Source: Phycisphaeraceae bacterium
Lineage (GTDB): Bacteria > Planctomycetota > Phycisphaerae > Phycisphaerales > UBA1924
Reading direction: 5' to 3'
Length of the DNA: 64,000 nucleotides
Assembly: GCA_020639195.1 (NCBI GenBank)
Contig: JACKHB010000003.1
Span: forward strand, 619,571 to 683,570
Positions within the stretch are counted from its first letter, which is position 1. Each line of letters opens with the position of its first letter. Shown piece by piece: positions 17,451 through 25,555 of this stretch. The translations under genes were made by a program, and so were the position numbers. A model generated the notes under the pieces. It had not been told where the DNA came from. It saw nothing but the letters and a program-made list of their open reading frames with translations, and made no database searches.

Positions 17451-18523
17451 CCGCCCTGCTCACCCATTGCGTGCACCGATTCGCCTCGGGCTTCTCTCTC
17501 GATGCCCACTTCGAGACCGGCCCCGGTGTGACCGCCCTCTTCGGCCCCTCCGGCAGCGGCAAGACCTCCATCCTCTCGGCGATCGCCGGCCTCTTCCGCC
17601 CGTCGCTGGCCGACATCCGGCTCAACGGCCGCCAACTCTCAAGCTCCGCCTCGGGCACCTGGCTCGCCCCCAATCAGCGCGCCATCGGCGTCGCCTTCCA
17701 GGAGCCCCGCCTCCTGCCACACCTGCGCGTGCGCGACAACCTCCGCGCCGCGAAGCCCTGCGACCCGGCACGCGCGCCCCCGATCGAGGTCCTCGCACGC
17801 GACCTCCGAATCGACGCCATCCTCGATCAGTACCCCGCCACGCTCAGCGGCGGGCAGCGCCAGCGCGTGTCGCTCGCCCGCGCCCTGCTCCGCGCGCCCC
17901 AGCTCCTCCTCCTCGATGAGCCCCTGGCCGCCCTTGAGCAACCCCTGCGCGCCCACATCCTCGACGTCCTCGCTCGCACCATCGGGCAGTGGGGGATTCC
18001 CGCCCTGCTCGTGACCCACCAACTCGATGAGGTCCGCCGCCTCGCCTCGCGCGTCATCATCCTCGATCGCGGCACCTGCGTCGCCAACGGCCCCGTCGAT
18101 GAGGTCCTCCCAAAGGCCGCCGCGGCGGGCCTGCTCGCCCAAGGGCCGGTGAATCTCCTCCACCTCCACGACCCGCGCCAGGACGATCTCGGCTGGACCG
18201 CCCGCCTCGGCGACCAGCGCATCCGCATCGCCTCTGCTCCATCCTCTGAGGGCCCGCTGTTTGTCCGCTGCCTGCCCCACGACGTGCTGCTTGCCACCGG
18301 CCCCGCCGACGGCCTGAGCGCCCGCATACGCCTTCGCGCTGCGGTTCGCGACGTCGTCCGGCAGGCCAACGTCCCCCGCGCGTTCGTCCTGCTCGACATC
18401 GGCCAGCCACTCTGGGCCGAGGTTACGCTCGACGCCATCCACGACCTCGCCCTCGCCCCGGGGCGCAAGGTCACCTGCCTCATCAAGAGCACGGCCCTCG
18501 AACCCGCCTTCGGCGCTCGATGA
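17447..18523 (+). CDS. modC: Molybdate ABC transporter ATP-binding protein
   Basis: This is a 358-residue ABC ATPase. Walker A is GPSGSGKT (33-40), the signature is LSGGQRQR near residue 132, Walker B is LLLLDEPLAALE and the switch histidine is in LLVTHQLDE. A C-terminal TOBE/MOP-like molybdate-sensing domain (about 290-358, SARIRLRAAVRDVV to VTCLIKSTALE) marks it as ModC rather than a generic transporter ATPase. The ATG at 17447 overlaps the modB stop. The frame is open further upstream through modB, but that extension is proline-rich noise. Confidence 0.95.
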   Translation: MTALLTHCVHRFASGFSLDAHFETGPGVTALFGPSGSGKTSILSAIAGLFRPSLADIRLNGRQLSSSASGTWLAPNQRAIGVAFQEPRLLPHLRVRDNLRAAKPCDPARAPPIEVLARDLRIDAILDQYPATLSGGQRQRVSLARALLRAPQLLLLDEPLAALEQPLRAHILDVLARTIGQWGIPALLVTHQLDEVRRLASRVIILDRGTCVANGPVDEVLPKAAAAGLLAQGPVNLLHLHDPRQDDLGWTARLGDQRIRIASAPSSEGPLFVRCLPHDVLLATGPADGLSARIRLRAAVRDVVRQANVPRAFVLLDIGQPLWAEVTLDAIHDLALAPGRKVTCLIKSTALEPAFGAR

Positions 18524-18551
18524 ATCTTCGCCCCCAGGGTGGGCGGTCGCA

Positions 18552-18580
18552 GTTGCCACGGCGGTCCGGCCGTGCGCAAC
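18552..18580 (+). terminator. Hairpin downstream of modC
   Basis: GTTGC plus CACGGC pair with GCCGTG plus GCAAC around a six-base loop with one bulged C. It begins 29 bases after the modC stop. There is no clear T-run, so a weak or factor-dependent terminator is likely. Confidence 0.4.
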
Positions 18581-18719
18581 TCGTGCCAAATTCCGCGCCA
18601 CGCTGAGTGACACCGTGGCGAGCGACTCACTCGTCGCGTCCTCTGGGTCTGCGCGGTGAGCCCGTCGTTCAGCCCCGCCCCGCATCTAGCGCCCATACCC
18701 TCCGCCTCGGAGACCTCCC

Positions 18720-19217
18720 ATGCCAAACCCACTCGTCGGTGTCGTCATGGGCTCCAGGTCCGACTGGGAGACCATGGAGCACGCCGCGGCGATGCTCGAT
18801 TCCCTCCAGATCCCCCACGAGTCGCGCGTCGTCTCCGCCCATCGCACCCCCGATCAGCTCTTCGAGTACGCCTCCTCAGCCGAATCCAGGGGCCTTGCCG
18901 TCCTCATCGCCGGGGCCGGCGGCGCCGCCCACCTCCCCGGCATGCTCGCCGCCAAGACCATCCTGCCCGTTCTTGGCGTCCCGGTTCGCTCCTCGATCCT
19001 GCACGGCGTGGACTCCCTCCTCTCGATCGTCCAGATGCCCGGGGGCATTCCGGTCGGCACGCTCGCCATCGGCCCAGCCGGCGCCAAGAACGCCGCCCTG
19101 CTCGCCGCGGCCATCCTCGCGCGCTCCCACGCCGACATCCGCCTGCGCCTCGCCGAGTTCCGCGCCATCCAGACCGCCGAGGTTCTGGCCAAGCCAGACC
19201 CGCGGAGCGCTCCGTGA
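18720..19217 (+). CDS. purE: N5-carboxyaminoimidazole ribonucleotide mutase
   Basis: PurE class I rearranges N5-CAIR to CAIR in purine synthesis. The 165-residue protein has GSRSDWETM at residues 11-19, the substrate loop SAHRTPD and GAGGAAHLPGM with the conserved glycine-rich turn. It ends in the helical tail usual for the octameric enzyme. GGAG lies 7 bases upstream of the ATG. The stop overlaps the purK start as GTGA, so the two-step carboxylation pair is translationally coupled. Confidence 0.96.
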   Translation: MPNPLVGVVMGSRSDWETMEHAAAMLDSLQIPHESRVVSAHRTPDQLFEYASSAESRGLAVLIAGAGGAAHLPGMLAAKTILPVLGVPVRSSILHGVDSLLSIVQMPGGIPVGTLAIGPAGAKNAALLAAAILARSHADIRLRLAEFRAIQTAEVLAKPDPRSAP

Positions 19218-20329
19218 CCGTTGCGATTCTCGGCGGCGGCCAACTCGGTCGCATGCTCGCGCTCGCCGCCCATCGCCTCGCGATCCCATGCCGCGCCCTC
19301 GATCCCATCGCCGATTCCTGCGTGCGCGACGTCGCCCCGCTGGTGGTGGGGGCCTACGACGATGCCGATGCGCTCCGCGAGCTGACGCGGGGCGCGACGG
19401 TCGCGACGTACGAGTTCGAGAATGTCCCCGTCCGCGCCCTCGAGGCCCTCGCGTCCGTGCGCGTGCCCATCGCCCCGCCTCCCCGCGCCCTGCAGGTCGC
19501 CCAGGACCGCCTCCTCGAGAAGCGGTTCTTTGCTGAGATCGGCCTCGACGTGCCGGACTACCGCTCGATCGACAGCGCCGCGGAACTCCGCGCCGCAGCA
19601 AGCGCCCTCGGCCTGCCGCTCATCCTCAAAGCCCGACGCCTCGGCTACGACGGGCGGGGCCAGCGCCGAATCGAGACGGCTGTTGATCTCGACGCCGCCT
19701 GCGCCGCTCTCGATCGGTCCCCAGCACCGAGCATCGTCGAGCGCTTGATTTCGTTCGATCGCGAGGTCTCCGTCATCGGCGTTCGCGCCCGTGACGGCCA
19801 GATCGTGATCTACCCGCCCGTCTGGAATACCCACGACGCTGGCATCCTCATCCGAAGCGTCACCCCCGCGCCCAGCCTCGCCCGAGCGCTGATCGCTCGC
19901 GCTGACCACCTCATGCGCGCCGCGCTCGAATCGCTCGACTACGTCGGCGTCCTCACGCTCGAACTCTTCGAGTGCGCCGGCCGCTTGCTCGGCAACGAAA
20001 TGGCCTGCCGCGTCCACAACTCCGGCCATTGGACCATCGACGCCTCTTCCTGCTCCCAGTTCGAGAACCACATCCGAGCGATCCTCGGCCTGCCGTTGGG
20101 CGCCGCCGATGTTCGCCACCCGGCCGTCATGCTCAACATCCTCGGCTCGGCGCCGGACCTCGTGCCGTTGCTCGCGATACCCGGCGCCCACGTCCACCTC
20201 TACGGCAAGTCGCCCGCCCCGCGCCGAAAGCTCGGACACGTCACGATCTGCGCGCCGACGCCCGTTGAGGCCGAGTTCGCCGTCGCCCGGGTCCAGTCGC
20301 TGCTCGCGCCGATCGCTCCCCGCCCGTAA
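19214..20329 (+). CDS. purK: N5-carboxyaminoimidazole ribonucleotide synthase
   Basis: PurK uses ATP and bicarbonate to carboxylate AIR to N5-CAIR, the substrate of PurE next door. The 371-residue ATP-grasp protein begins VTVAILGGGQLGRMLALAA and has YEFENVPV, the RLGYDGRGQ loop and FDREVSVIGVR. Its metal site is NEMACRVHNSGHWTID. The GTG start at 19214, overlapping the purE stop, is chosen because it begins directly at the family N-terminus; the frame upstream of it is antisense noise. Confidence 0.95.
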   Translation: MTVAILGGGQLGRMLALAAHRLAIPCRALDPIADSCVRDVAPLVVGAYDDADALRELTRGATVATYEFENVPVRALEALASVRVPIAPPPRALQVAQDRLLEKRFFAEIGLDVPDYRSIDSAAELRAAASALGLPLILKARRLGYDGRGQRRIETAVDLDAACAALDRSPAPSIVERLISFDREVSVIGVRARDGQIVIYPPVWNTHDAGILIRSVTPAPSLARALIARADHLMRAALESLDYVGVLTLELFECAGRLLGNEMACRVHNSGHWTIDASSCSQFENHIRAILGLPLGAADVRHPAVMLNILGSAPDLVPLLAIPGAHVHLYGKSPAPRRKLGHVTICAPTPVEAEFAVARVQSLLAPIAPRP

Positions 20330-20343
20330 GCGGTCGCAGTGGC

Positions 20344-20373
20344 AAAAAACACCCGCGGCAACCGAGCCGCGGG
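20344..20373 (-). terminator. Rho-independent terminator of the Cys-rich protein gene
   Basis: On the minus strand an 8-bp GC stem, CCCGCGGC with GCCGCGGG (20352-20373), has a six-base loop and is followed by GTGTTTTTTGCC. This is the strongest intrinsic terminator in the window for the minus strand. It begins 33 bases downstream of the stop at 20406 and also faces the end of purK. Confidence 0.75.
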
Positions 20374-20405
20374 CGCGTTCCCTCGATCTCGTTTGACCGA
20401 CTCAC

Positions 20406-20849
20406 TCAGCCGATCGGATCGGCTTCCTTCTGGCAACCGCCCGACTCTCCGCACGCCGCGTCCTTGTCGCAACCCTGCGTGCACGCCTCGCCACACGACC
20501 CTTCGCATGCGCTTGTGGTGTGTGCGGCGTTCACAATCGAGAGATTATCCGCCGTCTCGCCTTCTCCCGCGAGCACCTCCCCGCTCATGGGGCACACGCG
20601 CCGACACTCTGGCTCGCCCGCGTCATGGGCGACCACCTCGACCGATGCGTCTTCGCACGCGTTGCCGGAGCAATCCATCGAGTCCGACCGGTGAGAGACG
20701 ACCGAGGTCTCCGCGTTGCCCGAATTCAGGCACGCTCCGGTGATCAGGCAGCGACCGGACATCGCCCGATAACCAAGCAGGCCGACCAATCCCACACCGG
20801 CGACCGCGGCGATCGCCCCACCCAATCCGAATCCTCGAAATGACGCCAC
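20406..20849 (-). CDS. Small membrane-anchored cysteine-rich protein, unknown
   Basis: The 147-residue protein has an N-terminal membrane helix (GGAIAAVAGVGLVGLLGYRAM) and then 12 cysteines with many acidic residues. The densest part is the C-terminal run ACEGSCGEACTQGCDKDAAC. The spacing suggests metal binding or disulfides outside the cytoplasm. The start of the soluble part (GRCLITGACLN) recalls DUF6132-like small membrane proteins, a weak resemblance. GTG at 20849 is chosen because GGAGGT stands eight bases upstream. It is followed by a good terminator and stands alone between purK and the coiled-coil genes, so no pathway is suggested. Confidence 0.7.
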   Translation of the reverse strand: MASFRGFGLGGAIAAVAGVGLVGLLGYRAMSGRCLITGACLNSGNAETSVVSHRSDSMDCSGNACEDASVEVVAHDAGEPECRRVCPMSGEVLAGEGETADNLSIVNAAHTTSACEGSCGEACTQGCDKDAACGESGGCQKEADPIG

Positions 20850-21087
20850 GCAGCACCTCCGTTTGTGAACCGATAACCCCGACCCGAGCCTCTGGGCGCT
20901 CGGGAAACGCTCCAAGCGGTAACTCTATTCCCCGTGCCGCGCCGAGCACCCGGCCCGCCCGCCCGGCGGGGTTTGGCCATTCTTATCCCGCCTCGTGGCC
21001 CCGCGTTCAGAGGCCGCAAACTCCCGCCGATACGGGTTGTTACGAGTCGCGCGTGGTCCACCCGCGCCCAGCGATCAGGAAGACGGC

Positions 21088-21492
21088 ATGCCACAGGATC
21101 CAAGCCGTCAGACAGATGCCACGGGGGCCCCGCCCCCGGGAGCCGATCGTCCGCGCCCGGCCCAGGGCGACGTCATGGACCTGATCGCGGACGTCGAGGC
21201 CCAACTGGCCAGCCTCAAGAAGGCCCACGAGATCCGCCAGCGTGAAATGACCCAGCTCCGCGAGCATCGCGAGCAGCTGAGCCAGCGCGAGCGGGCTCTG
21301 CGCCAGATCGCCGTCGGTCTCGATCAGCGCACCTCGACCCTCGATGAGCGAACCGCAGAACTCGACCGGCGCGATGAGGTCCTGCGCGAGAGGCTTCGCC
21401 AACTCGAAGCCGAGCAAGCGCAGCTCGAGCGCCGGACCGAGTCCGTCGCCTCGCGCGAAAAGGCCGCCCAGGACGAGCGATCCAGGGCCTGA
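21088..21492 (+). CDS. Coiled-coil protein, possibly the N-terminal part of the next gene
   Basis: The 134 residues are a disordered, Pro/Gly-rich start followed from about residue 35 by a continuous heptad-type coiled coil rich in Glu, Arg, Leu and Gln. It runs unbroken into a TGA at 21490-21492. Directly downstream, after about 45 bases in which no single frame keeps coding character, the same kind of coiled coil resumes in another frame (21536-23833). The pair therefore looks like one gene with a frameshift, either real or a sequence error, or else two coupled genes. AGGAAG precedes the ATG. Confidence 0.6.
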   Translation: MPQDPSRQTDATGAPPPGADRPRPAQGDVMDLIADVEAQLASLKKAHEIRQREMTQLREHREQLSQRERALRQIAVGLDQRTSTLDERTAELDRRDEVLRERLRQLEAEQAQLERRTESVASREKAAQDERSRA

Positions 21493-21535
21493 GGCCGAAT
21501 GTAGCCAGCGAGTTGGACAAGCTCCGCAAACACCG

Positions 21536-23833
21536 ATGCCCGGTCCGGTAAACGAGGCTCGTGCCGCCCAGACCGAGCAGGACCAGCAACTCATCGACCA
21601 TCTCCGTGCGGAGCGAGATGCACTCCGTGCCGACGTCGAGCGACTCGAGCAGTCGGTCTCGCTGGCCGAGTCGCAGGTCAGGGCCGCCGAGTCCGAGGGC
21701 GCGAGAATCGCCGCAGAGCGAGACGAGCTCCGGGCCTCGCTCGAGCGCCACCGCGACGACCTGCAATCGCTCCGGCAGGCGCAGGCCGAGACCGAGCGCG
21801 CGCGAGACGAGGCCAACGCCGAATCCCGCCGGCTGCACGCCGAACTCGAGGCCTCGCTGGCCGAAGCCCATGGCTCCCAGCGGCAGTCCGATCAGCTCCA
21901 GGAGCAGATCGAGCAGCTTCGGCTCGATTCAGAGGACGCCCTTGCACGGGCCGATGCCCAGACCGAGCAGGTGCGTCTCGAACTCGACGCGGCGTTGCAG
22001 GCCGCACTCGTGTCGCAGAGAGGCTACGAGGATTCGCTCGAGGCCGCGCGCGCAGAACTCGATCGCGCCGAAGCGCGAGTTCAGGAACTCACCGAAGCGC
22101 TCGAGAGGGCCACCGGAGAGCGCCAGTCCACGGTCGGCGAACTCGAGCAGGAACGCGCCCGTCTGGCCAGCGAACTCGGGGAAGCAAGGTCGCAACTCGA
22201 GGGTCTCAAGGCCCAGTCCCAGCGCGCGCAGGCCGACCTCACCGAACGCGTCGAAGAATTGACGCGCCGGCGCGAGGCCGAGATCCGCGATCGGGACGTC
22301 AAGCTCGAGGCGCTCAACGCCGAACTCGAGAGCGAACGCACGCGGGGCGAACTCGAGATCGCCGACCTCCAGGGCCGGCTCGAAGAGAGCCAGAATCTCG
22401 CCGAGCAGCTCCGCGCACGACTCGACGAGGCCAACGCCAAGGCCGAATCGCTGTCCTCACAGCTCTCCGACGCGGCCAACGCTCGCGCTCAACTCGCCGC
22501 CCAGGCGGAACAGCTTCAAGAGGAAGCCCGCAACGCCCAGGCCCAGGCGGACGAGACCATCCAGACGCTGCGACGCGGCCTCCAGGCCGCCGAGCGCGAT
22601 CGCGATGAACTCAAGGGCCGGCTCGGCCATGCCGCCGAGCGCGCCGAGCGCGACTCCGAGAAGGTCCAGAACGAACTCCGCGACAAGACGGCCGAGATCG
22701 AAGAGCTCATCGCCGAGGTCGACCGGCTCACCGGCGAACTCGCGACCCGTCAAGCCGAACTCGACCAGTCGGCAAACAGGCAGGCCCATCTCGAGGCCGA
22801 GACCGAGCGCCTCTGCTCCCAGCAGGAAGACCTGCGCGAACGACTGGACCTGACCGAGTCACAGGCGGAATCCAGCCAGACCAGGCTCGCGGAGGTCAGC
22901 GAGCAACTCGCCGCCGCGCGGCGGGAACTCGATCGCCGGCCCGGAGGCCGAGTCTCCAACGCCCAGATCGAGCGTCGGCGCGAGCGGCTCCACCGGATGC
23001 GCCGCCTGCTCCGCGACCAAAGCCGCAAGGTGCGTGCCGCCAGCGAGGCACTCGGCAAGCGATTCGAGCAGTGCGAAGCGCTCCTCAAGCAGCGGGCCGA
23101 AGTCGTCAGCGCCTCGCACCGCCTCGCTGCAATCGAGAAGGGACTCTCGCAGCGCCAGGCCCGCGCTCGATCCAGCATCGCCGTGCTGGCGATCGTCCTC
23201 ACGCTGGCAATCCTGGCGGGGGCAAGCTGGACCATCTCGGGCATCGTCGCACCGGCCACCTACGCCGCGCGGGCCGTCATCGAGCCCGACGGCGCGGGGC
23301 GCAGCCTCACTCCCGAAGAGCTCGCCGAATGGCAGCGCTACCACGAGGCCATGCTCGACGATCCAAGATTCCTGTCCACGGTCGCCGAGCGCATGGGCCG
23401 GCGGGGCATCGAGGAACTCTCCGAGCCCGCCCTGCTGAGCGAACGGTTCAAGGGGGATCTCACGCAGATCTCCCCCGTCGATGGGAGGATCGAACTCGAA
23501 CTTCGCGGCCAGGGCCGGGCCGCCACCGCGCGACAACTCGACACGTACGCGCGAGCGCTCGTCAGCGAGTCCAACGCCGACCGCACGCGGCGCGCCGTGG
23601 GCGCCATCTCGACGCTCGTCGGCGAAGTCTCGGCCGGGCCGCCCCTCTCAACCGAGCAACCCATCTACGCCGCGATCGGCGTGGGCGGCGGGACGGTCCT
23701 GTGTGGACTGCTCGGATTCCTCTTCGTGCGTCGGCTGGCGCGCAAGCACGAAGAGTTCATGAAGGAGTCCCGCCTCGAGGGCGTGCTCGACGACGCCCGG
23801 TGGGTCAACCCCCAGTCTCGCCCGTTGATGTAA
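21536..23833 (+). CDS. Long cytoplasmic coiled coil fused to a Wzz-like two-helix membrane domain
   Basis: From the ATG at 21536 the protein has 765 residues. About 1-540 are an almost uninterrupted coiled coil (AERDELRASLERHR and similar heptads). A membrane helix follows near 545-570 (IAVLAIVLTLAILAGASW), then about 135 periplasmic residues and a second helix near 710-732 (IYAAIGVGGGTVLCGLLGF), with a short cytoplasmic tail. The second helix and the periplasmic domain (TYAARAVIEP, LLSERFKGDLTQISPVDGRIELELRG) resemble chain-length determinants of the Wzz/GumC class, which lack such a cytoplasmic rod. The true N-terminus may be the upstream coiled-coil frame. No ribosome site is evident before this ATG. 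Confidence 0.7.
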   Translation: MPGPVNEARAAQTEQDQQLIDHLRAERDALRADVERLEQSVSLAESQVRAAESEGARIAAERDELRASLERHRDDLQSLRQAQAETERARDEANAESRRLHAELEASLAEAHGSQRQSDQLQEQIEQLRLDSEDALARADAQTEQVRLELDAALQAALVSQRGYEDSLEAARAELDRAEARVQELTEALERATGERQSTVGELEQERARLASELGEARSQLEGLKAQSQRAQADLTERVEELTRRREAEIRDRDVKLEALNAELESERTRGELEIADLQGRLEESQNLAEQLRARLDEANAKAESLSSQLSDAANARAQLAAQAEQLQEEARNAQAQADETIQTLRRGLQAAERDRDELKGRLGHAAERAERDSEKVQNELRDKTAEIEELIAEVDRLTGELATRQAELDQSANRQAHLEAETERLCSQQEDLRERLDLTESQAESSQTRLAEVSEQLAAARRELDRRPGGRVSNAQIERRRERLHRMRRLLRDQSRKVRAASEALGKRFEQCEALLKQRAEVVSASHRLAAIEKGLSQRQARARSSIAVLAIVLTLAILAGASWTISGIVAPATYAARAVIEPDGAGRSLTPEELAEWQRYHEAMLDDPRFLSTVAERMGRRGIEELSEPALLSERFKGDLTQISPVDGRIELELRGQGRAATARQLDTYARALVSESNADRTRRAVGAISTLVGEVSAGPPLSTEQPIYAAIGVGGGTVLCGLLGFLFVRRLARKHEEFMKESRLEGVLDDARWVNPQSRPLM

Positions 23834-23879
23834 CCGCGCCGTCTGTACCGGGAGCAGAACAGCGCCACAAAGCGAACAA

Positions 23880-23901
23880 CGCCGCGACTTCCATCGCGGC
23901 G
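23880..23901. terminator. Hairpin between convergent genes
   Basis: CGCCGCGA and TCGCGGCG form an 8-bp stem with a six-base loop, lying between the stop of the Wzz-like gene and the stop of the anti-sigma gene. There is no T-run on either side, so strength is uncertain. Confidence 0.45.
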
Positions 23902-23923
23902 CACATTCGGGCCTCAGCCTCGA

Positions 23924-24754
23924 TCAGACTTCCTTGGCGAACGACAGCCCGGGTTGGCTGACCAGCACCGGAGTCGCGTCCGCCTCCGCGCCCGAGAGCA
24001 CCGCGAGCCGTGCGGTCGCGGGATACGCCCGGTCAAACTTCATCTCGATCCGCTCATTCTCAAGGCCGCCCGTCGCGTTGAACTTCCGGAGTTCCTGCAC
24101 GACCGTGCCGTCCTCATCGATCACCGCTAGGCGAAACTCCCGACCCGACTCCAGGGGCAACTGGCTGCAGAAAAGCAGAGCCGAGTCCCAATCGGGATGA
24201 ACCCAAAAGCCGCCCTCCGAGCGCACGCCCTCGCCGGTCGCCCTCAGAGCCACTCGCACGGTTTGCTCGCCCATCAGCATGTCGTTGACGTAATTCACGC
24301 CGAATCGCTGGGCGATCTGGTCGAGCAACTGGTTCGAGGCCACGCCCTGCCTGATCTGTCCGATCCAGCTGAATGTCTGCAGACTCACGACGCCGAGCAC
24401 CACCGCCGCAGCCATCGACGCCACCGCCATCATCCGCCACAGCGGAGACACCTTGCGGCTCGGCAGCAGCTCGAGCGCAGCGCGCCGAGTCGGGTTCAGG
24501 TCATCAGAACTCAGGGCCTCTTCTGCCATCGCGTCCCGTACCGCCTCGACCACCGCCGACCGAAGCCCGGCCGGAGGCTCCACGTCCGGGAGCAGAGTGT
24601 CCAAACGGCAGAGTCTCGCCTGCTCGCGCCGCACGTGTGCCTGCACCCCGGGCGGCGAAGCCGACAGAGCCATCTCGAACGAAGCCTGTTCGGCCTCATC
24701 GAGCAGCCCCATCGAGTCCAACACAGCGTTCTCGATCAATTCGTGCAGGGTCAT
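23924..24754 (-). CDS. Anti-sigma factor, RskA-like, membrane anchored
   Basis: The 276-residue protein has a helical N-terminal region of about 90 residues (MTLHELIENAVLDSMGLLDEAEQASFEMAL), as in RskA-type anti-sigma domains. One membrane helix follows (MMAVASMAAAVVLGVVSL), then a C-terminal extracytoplasmic domain of about 140 residues. No HxxxCxxC zinc motif is visible, so it belongs to the zinc-free branch. It begins 1 base after the ECF sigma gene and is surely co-translated with it. It would hold the sigma factor until a signal triggers release or proteolysis. Confidence 0.8.
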   Translation of the reverse strand: MTLHELIENAVLDSMGLLDEAEQASFEMALSASPPGVQAHVRREQARLCRLDTLLPDVEPPAGLRSAVVEAVRDAMAEEALSSDDLNPTRRAALELLPSRKVSPLWRMMAVASMAAAVVLGVVSLQTFSWIGQIRQGVASNQLLDQIAQRFGVNYVNDMLMGEQTVRVALRATGEGVRSEGGFWVHPDWDSALLFCSQLPLESGREFRLAVIDEDGTVVQELRKFNATGGLENERIEMKFDRAYPATARLAVLSGAEADATPVLVSQPGLSFAKEV

Positions 24755-24755
24755 A

Positions 24756-25418
24756 TCAGGTCGGATCCTCGCTCGTCCGCTCCCTCAGCCGCACCAGAGC
24801 CCGACTCAACGCCGACTTGATGGTACCGAGTGGAACGCTCATTTCCTCGCCAATCTGCCTGAGAGTCTGGCCCCCCAGGTACGCCCGAATCACCACGGTT
24901 CGTTGCAGGTCCGGCAACGCGTTGATCTTCTCCATCAGGGCCCCAAACCGCTCACGACGTTCCGCCGGCAGGGATTCCAACGCTCCTGCCCCCGCAATCT
25001 GCACGGGGCCGTCATCCATCGACGTCGGCCGGATCCGGGCCCGGCTGCGACGAAGCTTGTCCACCAGATGCCGACGCGAAATCAACATCACCCAGGTCAC
25101 CAGCGCCGCTCGCTTTGGGTCATACCGCTCGGCCGTTCTCCACAGTCGTACGAAAATCTCCTGAACCGCATCCTCTGCCTCGGCCCGCGTCGGCATGGCC
25201 TGATACGCCATCCGATACACCAACGTTCCGAACCGGTCGTACATCTCTCCGACGGCACCCTCGTCTCCGCCCGCCACACGGCGCATCAACGAGAGGTCCT
25301 GATCTTCCCGTTCCACATCGCCGGCCACTACCGGTTCCCCCGAGGCGAATCGTCCGTTCGTCTTTACCTGTACGGGCGCATCCGGCCGATGGATCCGCAA
25401 TTCAGGAGATGCAAACAC
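24756..25418 (-). CDS. ECF-type RNA polymerase sigma factor
   Basis: The product has sigma region 2 (AVGEMYDRFGTLVYRMAYQ, then the EDAVQEIFVRLWRTAERYD segment) and region 4 (LPDLQRTVVIRAYLGGQTL, then RQIGEEMSVPLGTIKSAL), the standard two-domain ECF layout without region 3. The GTG at 25418 gives 220 residues. A GTG about 35 codons later, at VEREDQDLSLMRR, is an equally plausible start, because the first residues carry no conserved sequence. It is coupled to the anti-sigma gene and divergent from a pseudopilin gene. The regulated genes cannot be read from the window. Confidence 0.9.
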   Translation of the reverse strand: MFASPELRIHRPDAPVQVKTNGRFASGEPVVAGDVEREDQDLSLMRRVAGGDEGAVGEMYDRFGTLVYRMAYQAMPTRAEAEDAVQEIFVRLWRTAERYDPKRAALVTWVMLISRRHLVDKLRRSRARIRPTSMDDGPVQIAGAGALESLPAERRERFGALMEKINALPDLQRTVVIRAYLGGQTLRQIGEEMSVPLGTIKSALSRALVRLRERTSEDPT

Positions 25419-25467
25419 AATATGAACAAATCTGCTCCGACGGCCCGGACGCCCACGTCCGAATTGC

Positions 25468-25496
25468 TTGCATCGGAATATCAGGGTCGATATCGT
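25468..25496 (+). promoter_or_regulatory. Candidate promoter for the pseudopilin gene
   Basis: TTGCAT (25468-25473) is separated by 17 bases from TATCGT (25491-25496), 60 bases upstream of the pseudopilin ATG. The match to the sigma-70 consensus is partial. The region shared with the divergent sigma gene is AT-richer than its surroundings. Confidence 0.35.
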
Positions 25497-25555
25497 GTTG
25501 ATAGGGTCAGGGACGCGGGGTCCCGCCCGGGTTCCCCGATTCGTGGGCGCCGATT

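Noticed and set aside
20939..21070. Possible rRNA or tRNA-like fold near 21000
   Set aside because: The palindromic GC runs do not form a cloverleaf and no conserved core is present.
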